Assembly (NCBI GenBank): GCA_036852015.1
Contig: JAANDG010000175.1
Span: 124,001 to 188,000 of the forward strand
Direction of reading: 5' to 3'
DNA: 64,000 nucleotides
Source of the DNA: Pelodera strongyloides
Taxonomy: Eukaryota > Nematoda > Chromadorea > Rhabditida > Rhabditidae
The position numbers and the translations under genes are program-made. A model generated the notes under the pieces. It saw nothing but the letters and a program-made list of their open reading frames with translations, ran no database searches and was not told where the DNA came from. Positions within the stretch are counted from its first letter, which is position 1; each line of letters opens with the position of its first letter. This document shows, piece after piece, positions 26,829-36,699 of the stretch.

Positions 26829-27252
26829 TTAAAGGAACGCGGTCACCGTTTTGGCCCTTATGTATACTTTGCATTTGTATTATCTGCATATAGTGTTGGG
26901 AAAATGCTTTGCAAGAAATGCGGCAACAGCGAGTAAAATGATGACGAAAATGTCCTTGAGCCAATACGCACCGTAACCCTAGTAATTGTTCAATGTGTGG
27001 TCCTGCTGATAATGGCTCGACGAACGTTACTCCACTAATTAATCGGTTGCATACCTCGCGGGCATTATAACATTTGGGTTTTATGACTAACTGTGGCGCC
27101 GATGGACCGGGCGCAACTTTTTTAATCAATGAATTTCTCGCTGAAAACAGCGTTTTTCGTCGGATTTTTTCCAACACTTGTTTTTCATACTGTCCAGTTA
27201 ATAAAGACACAACGCATACATAAGGGCCAAAAGGGTGACCGCGTCCCTTTAA
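26829..27252. mobile_element. palindromic MITE (TTAAAGGRACGCGGTCACC family)
   Basis: The left end reads TTAAAGGAACGCGGTCACCG and the right end is its inverted copy with an intact TTAA. The open frame at 26824-27210 lies wholly within the element and is not evidence of a gene. A solitary arm of the same family is at 42997-43137. Confidence 0.82.
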
Positions 27253-27935
27253 CTTCTTTTCTACAAGAGTGCAACTGATCTCATAGCACTGTTCTCATCT
27301 ACGCTTCATTGATAAGTATTTTCTGAAACGTACTATTTTCGTGCGATGGAGACAATTTAAATAGTGAGGCGTTAGCGAATAAATTATAAATGCAACGAAT
27401 ATGCAAATTTGTGATAAGTAAACCGTTATTCTAATTTGGCTAAGCATTTATCCACGAGTGCTGCCAGTCATCGGTTGCAGGTTGGTTATTTGTTTCTACC
27501 TTGATTTCAATTATCTGATCGATCGAGTATGATCAATAACTTTTTGTTGATTACAAATATTCCTCCTTTGTGTCTATCGGGTAATTGTAGGTTGAAATTT
27601 TGACAGAAATTTTGAAACGTGTAAAGCGTAAATTGATAATGAACATGTTCAAAAGAACATCTGATTGTGGTTAAGAGGGTGTCCGTTTTCGGCTTTTATC
27701 TCTACTAGCCTGCCTGCCGTGCCTAATGCCTAATATTGAACTGTTTCCTTTCCGCTATGTCTGCATATAGGTTTCCTATTTCTAGCTCCTTTTCATTCAT
27801 TTTCATCAAAGTTCGAACTTATTTTGCTTAAGCCCGTTCTGATCTCCATTCCCTAACGTTTTCTAGAAATTTAAGCATGATTTAACATGTACTATATGTA
27901 TAGTTTCTAAAATAAGTATAATGATATTCCGCTAA
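27253..27935. other. no gene seen
   Basis: AT-rich intergenic DNA without convincing exons or clear repeats. Confidence 0.4.
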
Positions 27936-28171
27936 ATTTTCGCATTTTGCCCAACTCGAATGCCGCAATCGTGATGGACATTTTCCTACTTTTTTCCGGT
28001 AAAAGAAAAAGAAAACTTTTGTTTCGAGATGGACCACCAGAAAAGAATGCAATTGCCACGCATACACATGCAAATGATCAATTATTTTGCATGTATTATT
28101 TTTTTCTCGGTGTCCATCTCGAACCACTTTTTTCTTTTCTTTTCCGGAAAATGTCCATCTCGAATGCGCCC
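27936..28171. mobile_element. palindromic element related to 58579-59573
   Basis: The right part (from GAATGCAATTGCCACGCATA to CATCTCGAATGCGCCC) is almost the same as the right arm at 59394-59573. The left part carries the inverted arm (GATGGACATTTTCC), so this is a copy with its centre deleted. Bases 27936-27962 are a fragment of the 5889-6118 family joined to its left end. A further decayed GGGCGCGTTCGGGATG arm lies at 28340-28410. Confidence 0.7.
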
Positions 28172-28793
28172 TAAGGCTGACATTTTCTTGTAAACCTTGT
28201 AAAAAATGTAATCTGCAAATCGTCCTAATTTTTTTTGTTCTATATGTTTCCGACATTTTTGTTATAACTCGAAACAGAATTGAAGTCTGAATAAGGCCTT
28301 TAAATCGAAAAATCTTTCTGAAAAGTAAGAACGAAATTATTAGGGCGCGTTCGGGATGTCTGTCAGAAAGGAAAACATGCAAATTTCTCTTTCGGGATGG
28401 ACATTTTCGAAAGGTTTTAATACTTGGAGAAAGCTCAAAATATAGTATGAATTAGCACATAAAACGCTAAATCAATATGTTTAGGAATCAAAGGAATGCT
28501 TCTTCCGAAGTATGCGCGGGCACTGTGTCGAATTCAACGCTGAGCTCATCGTCGAGGCTATGCTCGAGGACCACATGGGGCAACGAGAAGCTTCACACCA
28601 AATTGGGCCAACTCTTGAGAAAGACGGACTCGGGTGGGTCAATTAGTTTTTGACAAATAAAATCAGCCTAGAATCATACATTTGCACTTTCGAACAAACT
28701 GTATGGGGATTCAAACTAAATATTATTGGAGAGAAAGAGAGTGAAGGAGGAGTGAGGGATAGAGAGAAAGAGGGATATTGTAGAAAAAGTTGA

Positions 28794-29195
28794 TGCCGTA
28801 ATTCGTTAGTCCCGTAATGCGTTAGTCCCGTAATGAGTTATTCCCGTAATGAGTTATTCCCGTAATGAGTTATTCCCGTAATGCGTTAGTTCCGCAGTGT
28901 GTTAGTCCCGTAATGCGTTAGTCCCGTAATGCGTTAGTCTCGTAGTGCGTTAGTCTCGTAGTGCGTTAGTCCCGCAGTGTGTTAGTCCCGTAGTGCGCGA
29001 GTACCGTAGTGCGTGAGTACCGTAGTGCGCGGGTACCGCGAGTACCGCAGTGCGCGTGAGTACCGCAGTGCGTGAGTAACGCAGTGCGTCAGTACCGCAG
29101 TGCGTGAGTACCGCAGTGCGTGAGTACCGCAGTGCGTGAGTACCGCACTGCGTGAGTACCGCAGTGCGCGAGTACCGCAGTGCGCGAGCAACCAA
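28794..29195. repeat. 16-bp minisatellite, about 25 copies
   Basis: The unit is GTTAGTCCCGTAATGC and its variants. It changes in steps along the array, from TTAGTCCCGTAATGCG on the left, through TTAGTCTCGTAGTGCG, to GAGTACCGCAGTGCGT on the right. Because 16 is not a multiple of three, the long frames over it on the minus strand repeat every 16 residues and are artefacts. There are no spacers, so it is not a CRISPR array. Confidence 0.95.
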
Positions 29196-29867
29196 GACTC
29201 ATAGAAACCTAATCTTTCTGAAATTTATTATTAGTGTTGAATTGTGGAACGTTTAGGATTGACGAGCTCTTTTAATTATAATAATCATAAATAATTAATT
29301 GTTATTCTCGTGGCATGCGTCGTACCTGCGGGGGTGTGTCAGATTTTGGCTGGTCGCAACTTTTTTTATCTTATTGTACCTTATTTTATGCTTCTTCACC
29401 CATCGAATGCGCTGAATTATGTGAACGACAACAGAGGTCACGTCGTCATTTAATCGGTACGTTGAAAGGTTGATACATTTAACGTTTCAGAAAAATGTCT
29501 GTCTATCACTCACTTTCGGTATTCTGATGATTAAAGGGATCGGTTCACCTTAAATTGTGTCTGTTTTTTTGTTTCTTTATTTTCTATAAGGGATAATAAA
29601 AATTTGGAATACAAAAAGAAGTGTTGAATTTCAATACTCATAAAGATATTGGGTGATAAAGTGGTGGATTGATCAGTCCGAAATGCAAAAACGGCAATTG
29701 TCCTGCCTTGTTTGTATAGGCCAATTACCCTTTTTGCATTCGGGACCGATCAATCCACCACTTTATCACCCAATATCTTTATGAGTATTGATTAAATGAA
29801 GGCAAGACCTCTCAAGGCTGGTCAGGCCAAAGTTTAGTTTGATTGCATGAACGAAAAATTGGGGTAT

Positions 29868-29939
29868 TGGACGAGTGGGGGTCGAACCCACGACCTCTGG
29901 ATTACCGGTCCAGTATGCTAACCACTACACTACCGCCAC
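29868..29939 (-). tRNA. tRNA-like sequence, anticodon GGT (SINE head)
   Basis: Read on the minus strand it has an A-box (TAGTGTAGTGG), an anticodon stem CTGGA/TCCAG with loop CCGGTAA, a T-arm GTGGG-TTCGACC-CCCAC and a B-box. The acceptor stem pairs poorly (positions 1 and 2 mismatch) and position 33 is C instead of U. It is more likely a tRNA-derived SINE promoter than a working tRNA(Thr). Confidence 0.55.
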
Positions 29940-30040
29940 CCACACCCAAATTTCGTTCTTGCTAGCGACTTATACGGCTCGCCTGCAAGTCGCTAGCAAG
30001 AACGAAATAAGTCGCTAGCAAGAACGAAATTTGGGTGTGG

Positions 30041-30112
30041 GTGGCGGTAGTGTAGTGGTTAGCATACTGGACCGGTAATCCAGAGGTCGTGGGTTCGACC
30101 CCCACTCGTCCA
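30041..30112 (+). tRNA. tRNA-like sequence, anticodon GGT (SINE head)
   Basis: Same 72-base sequence as the copies at 29868 and 30323. It is flanked upstream by GTCGCTAGCAAGAACGAAAT and downstream by CCCCAATTTTTCGTTCATGC, both of which recur with every copy, so the repeating unit is a SINE-like element. Confidence 0.55.
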
Positions 30113-30322
30113 ATACCCCAATTTTTCGTTCATGCAATCAAACTAAACTTTGGCCTGACCAGCCTTGAGAGGTCTTGCCTTCATTTAATCAATTCTTTCC
30201 GGTTATGCACACCTAGCTGGTATTGTGGTTTATAACCCCCCAGGCAGTTGTGGTGCTATGCGCCCACTGTGTGTTGCAGGCGAGCCGTATAAGTCGCTAG
30301 CAAGAACGAAATTTGGGTGTGG

Positions 30323-30394
30323 GTGGCGGTAGTGTAGTGGTTAGCATACTGGACCGGTAATCCAGAGGTCGTGGGTTCGACCCCCACTCGTCCA
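30323..30394 (+). tRNA. tRNA-like sequence, anticodon GGT (SINE head)
   Basis: Third copy. Its upstream flank GCGAGCCGTATAAGTCGC matches the centre of the inner palindrome. Its tail stops after CAATCAAAC, shorter than in the first two copies. Confidence 0.55.
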
Positions 30395-30537
30395 ATACCC
30401 CAATTTTTCGTTCATGCAATCAAACTTTATGAGTATTGAAATAGAACACTACTTTTTGTATTCCAAATTTTTATTATCCCTAACAGAAAATAAAGAAACA
30501 AAAAAAAACAGACACAATTTAAGGTGAACCGATCCCT

Positions 30538-30687
30538 TTAAAGCAAAATACCGGTCAGTTTTCGAGTACATATGTAATTAATTTTTCGAACGAACATGGT
30601 AGAATAAAAAATTGAGCTAAATTCGAGCAAATTAGCATAAATACTTGATATGATGCGTTTGAGCAACTGGCGGGCATTTCGCTTTAA
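30538..30687. mobile_element. TTAAAGCGAAAT-family MITE abutting the 1-kb palindrome
   Basis: The ends are TTAAAGCAAAATACCGG and the inverted GGGCATTTCGCTTTAA. The left TTAA is the same four bases that close the element to its left. The body (AATTGAGCTAAATTCGAGCA) resembles the 33117 and 41001 elements. Confidence 0.8.
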
Positions 30688-31259
30688 AGAATAGGTCAGT
30701 CACTTCTCAATCAGGATATCAGAATTCTAAATCAGCAGAGTAACACATTAGAAGTCACTTGTCGGCTTTACTTATTTCTTATATTTTAGTTTTCGCCGCG
30801 TGAGGAGGAGTTGAAGTTTTAATTCAATGGACTCGACTTCAAATTATGTTTTCTTACTGTTGCCTGATTTTTCAAGTTTTTGATTGAACCCTTCCCTGGC
30901 AACGAAATAAATGTGGTGGGGGTGGGGGAGGGGGCAGCACCTGTGCTTTTGTTCACTTCGGGTGCATTGTTTTACCAAGTGTGTTTATGGAAATACAATG
31001 GTTGGGAGAATGTTCACCGGGGAATATTGGTAACTATGATCTTTTTTGAAAAATGGTACTCTTTTTCAATGTTTAAATGATCAGTTGCGAGTTTATTGGT
31101 ATCGTCAGTGCAAATGTTGTGAACCCAAGATATATGTGTATGAACATGGGCACATTGAGCAATTCTGATGTGTAACATTTTTATTGTCACGACATCGGTA
31201 ATGAAGTACTGCAGAGATGATTCTATACTGAAAAGTAGATCTATACTGAAACTAAACAA

Positions 31260-34200
31260 CTAACTCATAATACGTGCCAACTTTATCACATTATACCTTT
31301 CCAAGCAACTATCATGAATGAACGAGTATTCACTGTATCTAATGCCTCCAGAATTAATTTCAAATGAAAAGAACCAGTAATTGTGTTTTGAGATCTTGTG
31401 CAGCAATTCGGCGGTTGGATAGGTGTCAGCGTGCGTTTCGATCAATATCTGAAATAATCTTTTAAATAATAATTATAAGTTGCCTTCACTATGGAACGGT
31501 AACTGATCGGGTACCTCAACTAAATACTAGGCATGAAGGGCGGTACAAAACCCAGAATAGCCTGGCTGGTGTTTTTTGGACAAGTTAACATTCGGTCGGG
31601 CAAGAGGATGAAGTTAGAAAAGGACCGTGAGCGGTTGTACCGCTAAGTTTGCGCCAAATTGGAGCCAATCAATAATTTACGTTGTTGGTACCTGACACGG
31701 ACTGTACTGATCGAGAAATGGTGATAAAGACTTCATTTCGGCTCCTTCAATATCGATCTTCAAAATATCGATTTTCCTGGAATAGTTGTTTTGACTTATT
31801 GATTATTCTATCCAGGCTTCCAAAAAAAAATGTTTTTACTAGAAGGCGACCTGAAAACTCTGCCAATTCTTCTAGGAAAATCCAATGCTTCAGGCATGCG
31901 TAATTCGTAATCTGTATAATTGCTCTCAAAATAACCGTATCATAATCTGTATAATTGCTCTCAAAATAACCGTATCATAATCTGTATAATTGCTCTCAAA
32001 ATAACCGTATCATAATCTGTATAATTGCTCTCAAAATACCGTACGTGTCATTATGTTGCTTCACGAATTGTGCCAATGAAGTTGTTCCATTGCCCGCTCC
32101 TTCTTCGGCAATTGTCTTCACAGCTATCGTACCCCGGATCCTTTCGTAGCCAGATATAGTACCGGACATCTGCTTATCCTATAAAACACCACTTTGTAGA
32201 ACTTGTAGCTGATCCATAGATCCTAAGGCGTCGAGTACAGAGTTCAGAACTGTTACGCTTATGTATAATCATGTGCGCGCATGAAGAGATTGAGGAAACT
32301 TGCTGGGAGCCTGACGTACGCGGTGAACGTGAGCCAGGAGCACGCCATTGTAGATGTGGTGTACGAGCTGCTCACCATATCAGTATTCAGTTCAGTTTAA
32401 TTTCCAATGAAACGGGTGAGCCGAGGAATTCAAAATGTCTCCAGTGAAGAAATCTCACCTCCACACTTCAAAGTTCAAAGCACTCTAGACGGCATAGACT
32501 GGGAAAACTTAAACAATAGTATGCGATGAATAACCTTGTCCAATCCTCTCAGAATGCATCTGTTGTTGACGGCTTGTTGTAGAGATTGGTCAAAGTAAAT
32601 ATTGTTGTTTATTCCGAGTGAATAAACAATACAGTCATCGGGTAGTCTCCACGGAGCGCAGATCTGAAATGGATAGGCTTTAAAGGAAGGCAGTCACGAT
32701 AAATTCGTAGTTTTTATTTAATTTTCATTAAGTATAGGAAGATGTGCAGAAAAATATGATACCAATATGAAGCTAAACGAAAACGAACTCTGGGAGATAA
32801 TTCACTGAGAATGGGAGTGACTGGACAACAATATATGCGCATGACAGCAATTGACTGGATTGCGGCCGAGTACGAATACCCTGCGCAGTGACATCATATC
32901 ACAATTGCGTGACACTGCAGGGTATTTATAATATTATAATGAGCCTCTGCCCGGGCATTGCATATCTACTGTAATCGATTAACTCCCATTCCTAGTGATT
33001 TCTCTCCCTGAGTTCGAATTTCTATAACTTGTTCTTGGCACTGTTTTTTTCTTCATATCTGCCTATAATTAATAAAATGCAAATAAAAATGACAAATTTA
33101 TCGTGACTGCGTTCCTTTAAAGCGAAATTCCGGCCGGTTTTTGAAACACATCGTGGACAACTGAATTCATGCAAATTTTGATTGAATTTAGTTCGATTTT
33201 TTTTATTCTAATTTATGTTCATTTGAATATGCTGCATAAGAATGCTGATGTACTCGATGAGTTTCAAAAACGGTATTTCGCTTTGAAATTTACTCACCCA
33301 GAAACTAGAACTACTAATATGTAGCATGAAATCTCATGTTTTTTTTTGCCTGAAAAAGAAGGGTGGCGGAGTAGTCAGCCCAAGGAATACAGTGTAAAAA
33401 TCACTGCTAGTTGTTCAATCAACGTGGAATTCGAATGAAATATTCTGTGTTCAAATAACTCACCCATTTTCCTCCGTCGCCAACATTTCCAATGCGAACT
33501 TTTCCGGGACAAACTACCTAAATAGTAACAATAATTGTCACTGTGAGAAGTATACGTACAATGGCATTTACACTAGACACGCGTTTCCTGTATGCAATAA
33601 TGAACACCGCGCGGCGGCTAGGAGGAGAAAATTACGCGGCGAAAATATGGCGCACTTTTTTTGGAGGAGCTACACGAGTGAAACACCTTTTTAGCGCGCC
33701 GCTATCGTCCACAATAAAGTGGGCTTGTAGGGGCGGACCTTCAAAATATGATCGGCAAAATCGAGCAAAAATAATGCTTCAAATATTCGGCGTTTTCTTA
33801 CGGCTTCAATGAATAAGTGCACAGTAAAACAACTAAATACGGGAGTTCAAATAGTTCATACCTCGTAGACGAGCATATTGTAGAAGGTTGGCCATGCAGT
33901 TTTCTCTGCGCTGTATCGAAATGCCCCGTTAAAGTAACTCTTCCTTTCATTTGCTTGTCTTTGATGAAAATCAGCACTTTTCTGATAATCACTGTTGATT
34001 TCGCTGAGGATTTCTGATTTGGACGCTTGCTTTGGTTTTGGTTCTTCTTTCTTTATTTCTTCTGGTCGTTGTTGTTGTTGTTGTTGCTGTTGTTGTTGTT
34101 GCTGCTGCTGTTGTTGTTGTTGTTGTTGTTGTTGCTGTTGTTGTTGTTGTTGCTGTTGTAATAATACTGCCCGAGCTGAAATAGAGACATATTAATCTGG

Positions 34201-34496
34201 TTATTAGGAGGGAAAACTAGTTTTTACTTTCAATATGCCAGGCCATATAAAAAAAGGTTAAAGCTAGGACTGTTCTTCCGGGCCCCGAAAAGGTCCCTGT
34301 TAGCATGATTACACCCTATTACAGGTTAAAGTAAAGAAAATCTATGCTACCCACCTTGTTGGTTGGTTAGTATATCTTCTTCTACCTTGTGCCTCACATC
34401 CAACAATGTTTGTCCAATATAATGAATTGATACAATAATATACAGAAAACAAATACAGAAAAATAGGTTTTTATAGGAGAGCGAACTCGCCGCCAT
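31260..34496 (-). CDS. FkbM-like methyltransferase, type II membrane (copy A, polyQ)
   Basis: Seven exons on the minus strand (34355-34496, 33862-34175, 33464-33517, 32535-32663, 32045-32178, 31692-31776, 31260-31448) join in frame to 348 residues. An N-terminal signal anchor (LFFCICFLYIIVSIHYI) suggests a Golgi or ER membrane protein with a lumenal domain. Exon 2 opens with 30 consecutive glutamines (CAA/CAG) that copy B lacks. The catalytic part shows VRIGNVGDGGKW, CAPWRLPDDCIVYSLG, and KIDILKIDIEGAEM, the last matching the FkbM-type hallmark DVLKIDVEGAE. It ends ILIETHADT...YNVIKLARIMS. Families like this are expanded in nematodes; the substrate is unknown. The introns hold a 35-bp tandem repeat and two abutting MITEs. 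An AATAAA on the minus strand near 31092-31097 could be its polyadenylation signal. Confidence 0.86.
31904..32038. repeat. 35-bp tandem repeat, about 3.9 copies
   Basis: The unit begins CATAATCTGTATAATTGCTC. The copies are nearly identical, so the expansion is recent. It lies in the intron between exons 5 and 6 of methyltransferase copy A. Confidence 0.95.
32680..33120. mobile_element. palindromic MITE (TTAAAGGAAGGCAGTCACG family)
   Basis: The left end is TTAAAGGAAGGCAGTCACGA and the right end is its inverse with an intact TTAA. The arms pair through ATAAATTCGTAG or its variants and through TCTCACTGAGAATGGGAG-like inner sequence. It lies in intron 3 of methyltransferase copy A. Confidence 0.82.
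33117..33286. mobile_element. TTAAAGCGAAAT-family MITE abutting the previous element
   Basis: The left end, TTAAAGCGAAATTCCGGCCG, uses the same TTAA that ends the 32680 element. The right end is the inverse, with TTAA mutated to TTGA. The body (GTGGACAACTGAATTC, GCATAAGAATGCTGATG) matches the elements at 37562 and 41001. Confidence 0.85.
34069..34158 (-). repeat. CAA/CAG repeat coding polyglutamine
   Basis: Thirty in-frame CAA or CAG codons lie on the minus strand inside exon 2 of methyltransferase copy A. The plus-strand poly-cysteine frame over it is an artefact. Confidence 0.95.
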
Positions 34497-36699
34497 ATAA
34501 GAAGTTCCTAAAACACTCACAAAGCTTAATATAAAATTCAGATAAAAAAAAGAGAGTAGAGAGAAGCGTGTCCTAATAAATTCACGATGATGCGGGTATA
34601 ATTAAGTTTGTATTGGGTTATAGAAAACAAATAACATCGATCTTTTATAGAGTTCGCAAATCAAGAAGAGTACATATATAAATTGGACTAAAAATGTCAC
34701 GTTATAGAATAAAAAAGAAAAAACGAGCACTAAGATAGTTAATATTGTATAAATATTAACATTGTCTTGACGACGTATGAATTATATTCTTTTTTTTTTC
34801 AAAATAGCTCTTTAAAATGTAGAAGCTGCATTACACTAGCATAGAATAACATTAATAAATGACATTAATAAATAGCAAAATAGCAAAATAAATGGAATAT
34901 AAAAAAACTGCATTAAACAGCAGAGGATACACCAAATGACCAAATTACAGTTATTGAATTCGTGGCGTACTACATAAAACGTTTATAACACAAACCCGTA
35001 TTTATTATAACTCATGTCTAACATGAATATTCATGAAACATGAATAAGTGCACTGGTAACTACTGTTACAATTCGTTCCAGACGGGGTTCTTATAATTTT
35101 GTAATTTAATATTTGAGTGTAATAAGTTGAGTATAGCATCGTACGTAGCATGGTAAAAGTTGAAGATGTACTTAGTTCTTCACGGTGTTATAATAAAAAT
35201 AAATATGTTAGGGTAAAAAAGTTAGGGTAAAAAATAAGAACATTATAAATAAAATCGTTCTCCGAAACCGTCAAACCAGTGTGCTCAAAATTTATGGATT
35301 AGTCGCTTACGTGTACGTAATGTTTGCTCTCTTTACACTAGATTATTTACCCTTATCGGAATTTGCAACGTTCTAGACGCTGAACTCTACTTCCCCGTTT
35401 TGCTTACTTTACTGGGGGTGTAGTGCTATCAACCCTTATGCTTATCGTTATAGTTATCGATAAATTCTTCATTTTTTTGGCGACTGTGGAATAAGAAAGC
35501 TACTGAATAATTCAAATTACATTAATTAACATTTGTCGCTAAACATTCTTTCTTGACATTGAAATAAGTTCCTTACGGCTGCAGGAAATTGCATTGGACC
35601 AGTGGAAGGTCAAATTAGTGTAATTATCATGCACAAGGACCATACTGTATTCATAAGGTATTCGTGAGATTTATTCATGATGAAAAAATCAATAACAAAC
35701 AAAAATGGTTCTGCACGTCAAAGGAAAACTAAATGGAATGAGCTTTGAGGATTCGGGTCCAGGCTTGCTTGTGCAAATATTGTGCTAATAATGGTTTTTG
35801 TATGAGACTATTGATATATTCGGAACTGTTGCGCTATGACTTCACCAAACACAAATTTATCACTGGATACGTTGTTTTCTTTTCCATTTGTAAATGTATA
35901 GCAAGGCGCTGCTTTGTTCCCTATACTGGTATCATGTATTACTATACTAAGAGTAGAGTCTATACAGTATAGTTGTAGTATAGTAGCCTCCGTCAACTGC
36001 AGTATAGAATAAAACAGAAGGTTTTTTTTGTTTGAAATTTTCCGAATATCACCGATCCATTGAGTTTTCGCAGGACTATAGCAGCTAAAGCATTCTATAA
36101 GGCCCAACAACGCTCAAATCTAATCACGCGAGACCAAAAACCTCAAGATGCGCCTAAACCTTCGCCAAACTCTCGCCAGATACACGCACGTTTACTTTGC
36201 AGTCATTCCTGACGACCTGGCTAAGATAAAGCAAATTCGTCGAGCTTCTTTTCTCGTGCTGCATCGCAATTTTCGCTTCTTGGTATATTTCCTGAGTCTA
36301 CCTTTCGCGGCGGGAAACATTCGCGCCAGCGGTTCGCCGTGTAGAACACAACCCGCTTTGGAATATTGACAAATAATTTGTGAGAACACACTCTGCTAAC
36401 ATATACAACATGGATACATTTATTATCTTTTAAACGTATAATAGAGTGCAACAAGCGAATAGAAAACAATGTAACTGATTACAGGAATATATTCATGTGT
36501 AAATGTACGGAACTTTTTATTTGTAACCTTTTTTTATAATCTTACGAAAAATACACTAGGGCTAGGGGCCTTCGACGCTCAATTTGCTTGTCTTTTCTTA
36601 TGGATTTTATTACCCGTGGAAGTGGAAGATATTATTGCTTTTGTTTGAGCAAGTATCATATCATAACAATCTGTGTATTAACTCAATGATAACTATCTA
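34497..36699. other. intergenic stretch between the methyltransferase genes
   Basis: AT-rich, with no convincing exon. It includes the promoter side of copy A and the 3' flank of copy B; an AATAAA on the minus strand at about 36606-36611 fits copy B. Short frames at 35745-36469 show no family signal. Confidence 0.45.

Larger units (their letters stand above)
29531..30541. mobile_element. 1-kb palindromic TTAA element carrying tRNA-like SINE copies
   Basis: The outer ends read TTAAAGGGATCGGTTCACCT and its inverse. The outer arms also pair through GGAATACAAAAAG. The interior holds a second, inner inverted repeat (about 29788-29970 against 30000-30192) made of two SINE-like units in opposite orientation. 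A third unit follows in the plus orientation. The right TTAA is shared with the next element at 30538. Confidence 0.85.

Noticed and set aside
26824..27210. 128-residue minus-strand frame
   Set aside because: It lies inside a palindromic MITE.
28950..29195. Minus-strand frames of periodic ALRYSRTAVLT-type protein
   Set aside because: The 16-bp minisatellite produces a 16-residue period in any open frame; there are no splice signals and no family match.
28794..29195. CRISPR-like array
   Set aside because: The repeats are directly contiguous with no spacers, and the genome is eukaryotic.
33995..34195. Plus-strand frame with about 30 cysteines in a row
   Set aside because: It is the antisense of an in-frame CAA/CAG polyglutamine tract inside a well-supported minus-strand exon.
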